NCBI RefSeq assembly: GCF_964340395.1
Contig: NC_135563.1
Span: 4,511,422 to 4,575,421 of the forward strand
Direction: 5' to 3'
Length of the DNA: 64,000 nucleotides
From: Glandiceps talaboti
Lineage: Eukaryota; Hemichordata; Enteropneusta; Spengelidae
Part shown: piece by piece, positions 56,885 through 64,000 of the stretch
How the letters are laid out: each line of letters opens with the position of its first letter
Numbering within the stretch: the stretch's first letter is position 1
The notes under the pieces: model-generated
The model's database searches: none
What the model was told of the DNA's origin: nothing
The model's input: the letters and a program-made list of their open reading frames with translations, nothing else
Translations under genes and position numbers: made by a program

Positions 56885-56902
56885 ACGGGAACAAAATGGC
56901 GG
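56885..56902 (+). promoter_or_regulatory. YY1-like element over the FAM184 start codon
   Basis: The start codon lies within ACAAAATGGCGGC, a close match to the YY1 consensus (CAAAATGGCGGC), which in vertebrates often sits just downstream of transcription starts and overlaps the initiator ATG. The context A at -3 and G at +4 is also good for translation. Whether it binds YY1 here is inference. Confidence 0.4.
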
Positions 56903-59900
56903 CGAAGATGTCGTTCAATCACTATCATCACGGTAAATACGGTACTCTACCACAGAACGGACAAACGAATATGGAAGTAACGCCAGATCTCCACCTAAAA
57001 ATGTCAAAGAAGATAGCTCAACTGACAAAGGTAGGCCACCGATTTGTTGTGACAATGCTGACGTCCGCGAACTGCCAACTTCTTCGTTCGTAAACCTGTG
57101 ATACTAAGTGTACAGTACAGTATATCGTCGTCTGTACGATATATATTACATAGTTGTATTATTTACGACTATATTCCACTGACGTACCATTTAAAATAAC
57201 ACAGTCGCTTGTACGCCGATAGTATAACAACCAAAATTTATCATTTTTAAAATAAGTTACGTATTGTCCAGTAATTCTCGCTCGTCGAACGTAAATTTAC
57301 TGTGTGACGAACGAGATTTATGGGTTTTATATAAAACTGATTGTATATTTGGTTGCAACCAGCACAGTAGTCTGTGTCATACACTATCCAATATTAACAA
57401 CGGTAGTCAGTCGATCACTACTCCATCTGTTTTATTTCCGAAATTAATTGGAATATTTTGCATTTCAACTTTCACGGGCCCTCCAATGTCAGTGGTACAT
57501 CCAATGACCCATTAATTAAAATTTGATTTTCTTAATTATTTTTAATAACAAATAGTTACTTACTTTGGAAATGAAGCGATTGATTTTAATTTTTATTTCA
57601 AATGATAGAAAGTCGTGCAGTTATCTTAGTATTTTGCGTGTTGTTACTTTATCCAGAGCGGTACCTCCCCAGTTTATCAATAATAATATCATAATACCAC
57701 AAAGTTTAGCTCTACCTCAGACCACTAAAATTCGTATTTATGTTATGTAACAAAATATACTACAATGCTAAATGATAGTCTAGATACATTTTTGTTTTCA
57801 ATCATTTGATCAGAGCTGGCGTCTTCAGCCCCTTAATAATAATTATGTTTACAAGTATGATAACTTCCGACTGAAACTTGATAGAGTTGACCTTTTTGTC
57901 AGCACCTCACTAATTCGACACCCAGACCCTCACAAAATTGAAATTTTCTGATAATTTTTGACAGTGACAGTAATCGGTCAAATAAGGAATAATACTAATA
58001 AGACTACCACTGGTCCTGCTTCAAACCCATTTTTTTGAAAAAATATGAAGCTGATGTAACACCACGACCACCACCACGACTACCACCACCACCACCACCA
58101 CCACTATCAGAATCAGTTTTGCCACTGACCTACAACCTGAGTCTGGTACAATCTTTTTACAAAATGTAAACGTATGCAGTTTTAAAAGTACCCTTAGTCT
58201 AGTTCCTGACGGACCGTATTATGTACTATGTTATCTTCACACTCATACGTCTAGTCAATCCCATTGACTCAAGGCATTAATTGTGGTTCAACCCCATGGT
58301 AGGCAAAGCGGGAACAGCACATGTCAGTAGTAATCTATCACAAATTGACAGGCTGCCGTTATTGTTCTCCTGTCTCTAGGACTGATATGATATGTAAATG
58401 TCCAACCAGGACTTTACCTCCAGTCTTTTTAAACTAAAATCACATGGGGACATGACAACGTCATCATGTTTATATGAACGATGTAGGGGGGAGCATAGAA
58501 TTCTGTGCAAGAGTAATGGAATTGACTAGATGGTATAGTATGAAAGTAACGTACATGTAGTATGGGATACGTTGTGTCAGGAACTAGACTAAAGTACCCT
58601 TGGCATCATATATTCATGATCTGATTCAACCATAGTACTACGGTAGGAACAGAAAAGTTTAAATTTGATACTATGATCCTACAATGTACGTCATGTATGT
58701 CATTCGCATGACTCCAATGCACAAATGTGAGAACCTGGTATTGAATTCCTGGCCTTTAAAAATAATCTTCATCCCACAGAGTGTGACTGGCATCTTTATC
58801 CTCTTTCAACCTTCATTGCTGTCAGTTTAATACGATGTGCAGGTTTCTATTCTACAACAGGAGAGTACATAATGTATCAATTCATAATCTGAAACTCTGA
58901 ACATATGGTCTCAATTAACACACAATCTTCTAAGTTAAACTTACATGTAATTTGATTTGCAAGGCTGTTGACTCAATCCAAAGAGATGGCTGATATCAAA
59001 GAATTCCTAAAATTAGAATTGATGGATTCCATTATATGATCCTGGCCTGGCTAAAGAACATGATACATGTATGCAACAAAGCACATATATAATTATTGTT
59101 CTTAATTATTCAAATACAAAACACTTCTAAAATTTCTTTTTACTGAAATATATATGAAAATGTATCAAATAAGCGTGAAGATTGCCCAGGTCAGTATACA
59201 GTGAAGTAAAATATGAAAGAACAAATTTGTGTGAAAATCAAAGACTAAATCTTGTATTGCGATTATGTAACCAGTACAACAATGACCCCTAGGGGAACTA
59301 AAATGTAAGCTAGTATTATGTAAAGAAGCCATAAAACTGTTCCCATCAAAACATGAAATGTAAAAGTCTCTGCACTTCTAACATGCTGTGTCAAGTGTTA
59401 TTAAATCCTATTCACTTGTTTATCTTAGCTAGCTGTAAAAAGTTTCGCTTGTTACTACTTGCATGTTTACAGTTGTATTTCTTTAAATGTTCTATTTTAC
59501 AACTTTAAGATTACTTTTAAGTTAAATCATATTCAAGAGAAATTAGTTCAAATGACGTATCCTAAATGTGTTTGACGGTATACAAAGAATCTGGCATGCA
59601 TGATATACAGTACATGTACATGTACATTTGTACATGTGTGTTTTACAATCTTAAAAGCTTGATGACTGTCAGAGCCTGTGTTCTTTTCCCCTTCATGAAT
59701 CTGTTAAAAATCCATTGTGTGGGGTCAAAATGTTGGCAAGTTACTTTTCAGTTCTAAAATGTGTACATGTCGTGTATGTTTTATCATCAAACTCATATGT
59801 TTCTCCTCAAGTCTGGTTGATGAATGTCTGTTAAGTGTTTTCACTAAGGGTTGTACAAGTTACATGTAAGTTGGTAAAACTACCTGGGTTCCTCACCAAA

Positions 59901-62900
59901 TTATCGTACAAATTGAAGATTACAAAGTATGCAAAGTTTTACCTGATTTCCCCCTCTGTTACTGAGATTGTCAAACCGTAAGAAATACACTGCACTAATT
60001 CTAGTGTTTATTCAATCAAATTCAAAAACGTAGCGTGAAATAACATTTCGGTTTTTAACACAGCCTTCCCATTGTCTCAAAGTATGCACAGAATATTCAG
60101 GGACTTTTTAGTTACATAATTTATTCATGGCCTCATTCATTTAAAGACCTGGTCAAAATCTCGTCTGATAGACTCGCACTCCACAGTGTTGAAATATGAT
60201 AGTAAGAGGACAGTATAAATTCCATAAATTGTCTGGTCAAAATAAGCATCCACAAATTACATGAACATGTATGTCAAGAATTCATAGATAATCAAAGCAG
60301 CTATATACATTTTGTATCATGGGATACTGATATTTTTCGTATTTCAGCCGAGGAAAATACGAGTGACCTACTAAGGGGGCCTTATTTGTCTATCGATTCG
60401 GTGACAAAACCCTTAGGTCATCAGTATTTTCTACCTGATGAAGACAAATTAATAATAATATTGGTATATTATTATACATCCTGAAATATAATTTATGAAA
60501 AGTCAGGAAAAATAATAGTGATTTGGAATGTATTGACTCATTTCGTGTACCGCAGAACCACAGTAACACATGTACATGTAGACATGGTTTTTCATTACGT
60601 AGAACATTAAGGTTATATAGATAATCCATATATTTTGTTCAAAGACATTATCTTTGCTTGTGCATGGTTGGTATAATATATTACACCATGAGCCAGGTTC
60701 AACAATAAATATGGAATATACATGTATACTCTGGTCGTTCTACGTCACAACAACGTGTGTCTATGTCACGACAATGCATGTCTACATCACTGGTTCTGCT
60801 GTGTTCGATATACATGTATGAGTCAAAATGTTCAAAATTGCCATTACTCTCTCCGATTGTTCTTTGATATTACTGGTGCTGGTATAATTATGTATTCTCC
60901 AATATTTTCTTCAATCAGTCGGAAAATACTTATGACCTAAGGATTGTCACTGCTCGTCTAGCAACTCATAGTGACAAAGACCCCTCAGGTCACTCATACA
61001 TTCCTTGGCTGAATGAAGAAAAATTTTGGGAAATAACATCTAAATATTTTCAAGGGATGTGATTTTCAACAAAAGAAGAATTGGTTGCTTTGCCTTGACC
61101 TACATGTACATGTAATGTAGAAAGTATGTGTACATTGTACATGGTATAAAACTAGGAGAACAAAGTATTTACACTAGCTTGGATACTTTTGAGGAAAAGA
61201 AACAAATACCAATGAAATAAATTAACAATTAACAATTAATATTTCACTAATATTTTAATAAATGGTGTTGTTATTATTGAATATACATATAGATGCAATT
61301 TAGGACAGAATTACTGAACAAAGCAGATCAGATGTCATTAACTTTATAATTTAGAAAGAAGGACAGAATGTCTCTCCCTACACAGCATGTTTATGGAGCA
61401 TTTTTGTTTTTAATACTGATAAAAAATAAGAAGGGTTTTCTTGGATGAACTGCGTAGAAAGGGACAGGGGAACCCTATATTACTATGCCACATAAAATTA
61501 CTCTGCATCACTGTGGCGAGTCAAATTGGTCAGAACTAGGCCTCATTGATCCTGGTACATGTAAGAGTCAGTTTGGATCAAGATTAAGATATACAAGTGT
61601 GAAAACAGTTTCCTGGCAGAGATTTAGTAAAGGCAATTGGTCCAGATTCTACATGGCTCCACTGATAATATATATAAGAACCTGAGATAAAAGAAAAAAG
61701 AAGAAAAGAAGCTGAGATTGAAACCTTGGCCTTTAGGAGTGCCTACGTGTACTACGTGTATGTGCATAGTATGTCAGGGCTCGAAATTAGCAGCGGTAGT
61801 TCCATGTCCAAAGACTACCAATTCTTGTCATGGGGCGACTACATGTACAGTTTGCAGCTGGTAGCAAAGCGTTTATTCTGAGCCCTGTATCATGTGCATG
61901 TACAATGTAGGCTTGTATTTAATATCAGTTGTGATGAGATCTTTCTTAGTTTATTACTTTCATCCTTCATTTATCCAGTTTTATTACTTGTACAAATATT
62001 GGTATGAAAAAACATTTCACATTTGCAAAAGGAAGGCATTTGTCACACAGTATGGTAAAAGACTCAGGATATCTCCAACCCACCATTTTTGCAATGTATG
62101 AATAGTCCATTGACCCTGACTGCAATAACTAATTACAAAATACAATCTGTGTTATCTTGAAGGCAGAAATTCCTGTACACATGCCTTGGTATAGAGATAA
62201 AATTTTAATTACACTTTCAGAATTGGTAGAAACTAAAGCTGTTTGAAATCCCCAAGCCATGGGTAGAACCACGGCTTTACTTTGATCACTTCATGGTTTT
62301 CACAATAGATACTGTAGTGTTTCCCTTTGGCAGGTTATTAAGAATGCTCAGTCAATTTCGATGTTAATTACATCTTGTAGATGTTTTGCTGCAACTTGAA
62401 AGTTACTGGCATGAAGGTCAAAGGTCAGAATACAAGACTATTAAAGTGTGATCTATGTAATGTGATCACAGAGTTAAAAATAATGAGATGGCAAGTACTA
62501 TACTGACTGGCTACTGGTTAATATGCAGTACATAAATCTCATACACACTATAAACATGTAGTATAGCCTACATGGATGTTAGCTTTTTTACAGTGGATTG
62601 GGGCTAGACAATGTCACCCTCACCATATTCTTAGCCTAACAAGATTAACAGATTAATGCAGGATTTATATCAGTCGTATAAAAACCAAGTCAAATACACT
62701 TTTACAATGTATATCAAATTTCTTAAGACTTTTAAGTTCAGTTGATTTCATTTACATGACTGTCAAATTGTACATTTGTAGTAGTATAATGACAGTACAA
62801 AACAGTGCAAAAAGAACAGATACATTACATTGTATATCATAATGTACATACATTGCATCACGGTATAAAAAATGTATGATTCACATTCTCAGATTTATGC

Positions 62901-64000
62901 CTATAGCCCACATGGTACATGTAGGTACAATCATGTGCATACACTAATTAGTAATAGGCCAGTTCCACTTAGTTAGAGTAAAATTTAGGTGAGAAAAAAA
63001 CGTCTGCATGGCTAAGCTATAGAAAGTTGGTCTTGAACAAAACATGACAAGAAAGATCCTACATGTATGTAATCAGTACGACTGTACTGATAACTATGTA
63101 GTACTTGTGTGAGAATTACCATGGAATTGAATCGCAGGCCTTTAAATAAATCATAGGTATCTGATGTCACCACTGTTCACCTGAGTGTTTGATGGATGAA
63201 AGTGATGACAGAAGTAATTACTTTCTCCCTGAAGCTAGAGAGTACATGTACATATATGTGGAGTCATTTAGTTGTGTGTATGAAGATTACAAGTTTGTAC
63301 CCGTCTTGGAATCTCTACATGTACAAGTTGTCGCTTCAAGTTTTACCATTGCTGTTTCTTTGTGATATTTATCTATTTGAATAGTCTTTTACATTTCAAA
63401 TTGAGTGATGGTGTCCACTCCTGGATAAACTACAAATGTAGTACTGTCAAACATGGAAATATACAAACGTGATAGTGTGTAATATGATATGTGATTGTTA
63501 ATTTATCTTTTGTGTGTGTGCTTTGTTGCAGGTTATTTATGCTTTGAATACAAAGAATGATGAACACGAGCAGATTCTTCAAAACTTGAAGGATGCCCAT
63601 GAAGACGAAATGCAGCAATTGATGGCAGAAACAAAAGATAAATTGTCATTTTACAAAAGTAAAATTAACGCAGACACCGACCAGAGACGTAGGATTGAAA
63701 CACTTGAAGCAAACATAGCTGAACATGAAAGGCAACGAAGAGAAACAATAACTGAATTCAATGGTTTCAAAAGGAGGGCTGAGGCAACAGAAATGCAGCT
63801 CAAAGTGGAACAGTCACAGAAAATTTTAAACTTGTCCAAAGAACTCCTTCAAGTTAAAAAGGACTTTGAGACTAAGTTAAAACAGTTTGAGAACATGCAA
63901 GAAAAGTATGATCATGATAAAAAAAATGCAATAGAGGATATGCGTAAGGCACATGCTAAGGAAGTTGATGAGTTACTGAGAGCACAACACATGCAACAGT
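56896..64000 (+). CDS. FAM184A: FAM184 family coiled-coil protein, first two coding exons, 3' part outside window
   Basis: Exon 1 is 56896-57030 (45 codons, donor GTAGGC). Exon 2 starts at 63532 after TTTGTTGCAG and stays open to the end of the window, phase 0. The joined protein reads MAAKMSFNHYHHGKYGT, then DLHLKMSKKIAQLTK, then VIYALNTKNDEHE, LKDAHEDEMQQLMAETKDKL, RRIETLEANIAEHERQ and FETKLKQFENMQ. The HLKMSKKIAQLTK-VIYALNTKNDEHE junction is the hallmark of vertebrate FAM184A/B. Exon 2 is almost wholly charged heptad-like coiled coil. The function of the family is poorly known. Full-length relatives are about 1,100 residues, so most of the gene lies to the right. FAM184A versus a pre-duplication FAM184 cannot be decided here. 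Confidence 0.85.
58194..58592. mobile_element. MITE with long inverted repeats and direct AGTACCC flanks
   Basis: The left end TTAGTCTAGTTCCTGAC is mirrored at the right end, and imperfect complementarity extends for about 70 bases (for example GTCTAGTCAATCCC with GGAATTGACTAGAT). AGTACCC occurs directly on both sides (58187-58193 and 58593-58599) as a target duplication of 7 to 9 bases. Element 399 bp, no ORF. Confidence 0.75.
61775..61887. mobile_element. hAT-like miniature element with CAGGGCTCG ends
   Basis: Begins CAGGGCTCGAAATTAGC and ends TTATTCTGAGCCCTG, imperfect inverted ends typical of small hAT-derived repeats. The flanking 8-mers TAGTATGT and TATCATGT match at six of eight positions, consistent with an aged 8-bp target duplication. 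Length 113 bp. Confidence 0.6.

Larger units (their letters stand above)
57031..63531 (+). other. FAM184 intron 1
   Basis: A 6.5-kb intron holding a CCA/ACC trinucleotide patch (58063-58105) and the elements at 58194-58592 and 61775-61887. It is otherwise AT-rich sequence with frequent ACATGTA palindromes. Short ORFs show no codon or homology support. Confidence 0.6.

Noticed and set aside
60420-60450. CTGATGAAG as a hammerhead core
   Set aside because: No GAAA block or flanking complementary stems follow. The same holds for CTGATGATCTGAAAACG near 16637, which lacks a stem II.

Overview
This is a window of an intron-rich animal nuclear genome. Exons are 44-204 bp with GT-AG junctions, and introns are packed with microsatellites, minisatellites, MITEs, a tRNA-derived SINE and decayed non-LTR retrotransposons. 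There are no bacterial-style ORFs. The gene sequences look like a marine invertebrate, probably a deuterostome or lophotrochozoan; the phylum cannot be fixed from the sequence alone. Most long simple-repeat ORFs (Ser-Leu, Arg-Glu, Val-Cys, Ile-Tyr) are microsatellite artefacts and are left out.

Three protein-coding genes are supported. (1) 87-13216, minus strand: 18 consecutive exons of a WDR6 orthologue (WD40 protein, partner of the tRNA wobble 2'-O-methyltransferase FTSJ1). The 5' end is complete and the 3' end leaves the window at the left edge. (2) 15536-45808, minus strand: a complete 15-exon arylsulfatase of the ARSB type. It encodes 484 residues, has both sulfatase signatures and the usual metal and active-site residues, and all splice phases are consistent. 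(3) 56896 to the right edge, plus strand: the first two coding exons of a FAM184 coiled-coil protein.

The outstanding feature is about 10.2 kb of a 43-bp minisatellite (21591-31756, about 236 units) in intron 8 of the sulfatase gene. Its last unit, in the sense of transcription, IS the 3' splice site and first 17 nt of exon 9. Each unit therefore repeats an intron-exon junction, giving hundreds of decoy acceptors directly upstream of the real one. Many units also carry a GTAAGT donor, and the junction itself reads AG|GTATGG, which resembles a recursive splice site. Intron 5 holds a 70-bp minisatellite embedded in TTCTA repeats. Intron 2 holds a 36-bp minisatellite, AT repeats and, on the plus strand, a sequence that folds by inspection as a compact type I hammerhead ribozyme (39491-39534), of the kind known from Penelope-like retroelements.

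Intron 1 (40089-45690) contains a SINE, a frameshifted Ser-rich coding remnant, a minus-strand reverse-transcriptase fragment and plus-strand CR1/L2-like 3' ends. The 45.8-56.9 kb intergenic region holds two decayed copies of sulfatase exon 1, small spliced-looking exons of an unrecognised gene at 51.3-52.3 kb, simple repeats, foldback elements and a degenerate LINE (ORF1 plus endonuclease) that ends at a near-perfect snapback palindrome. FAM184 intron 1 (57031-63531) contains two MITEs and little else.
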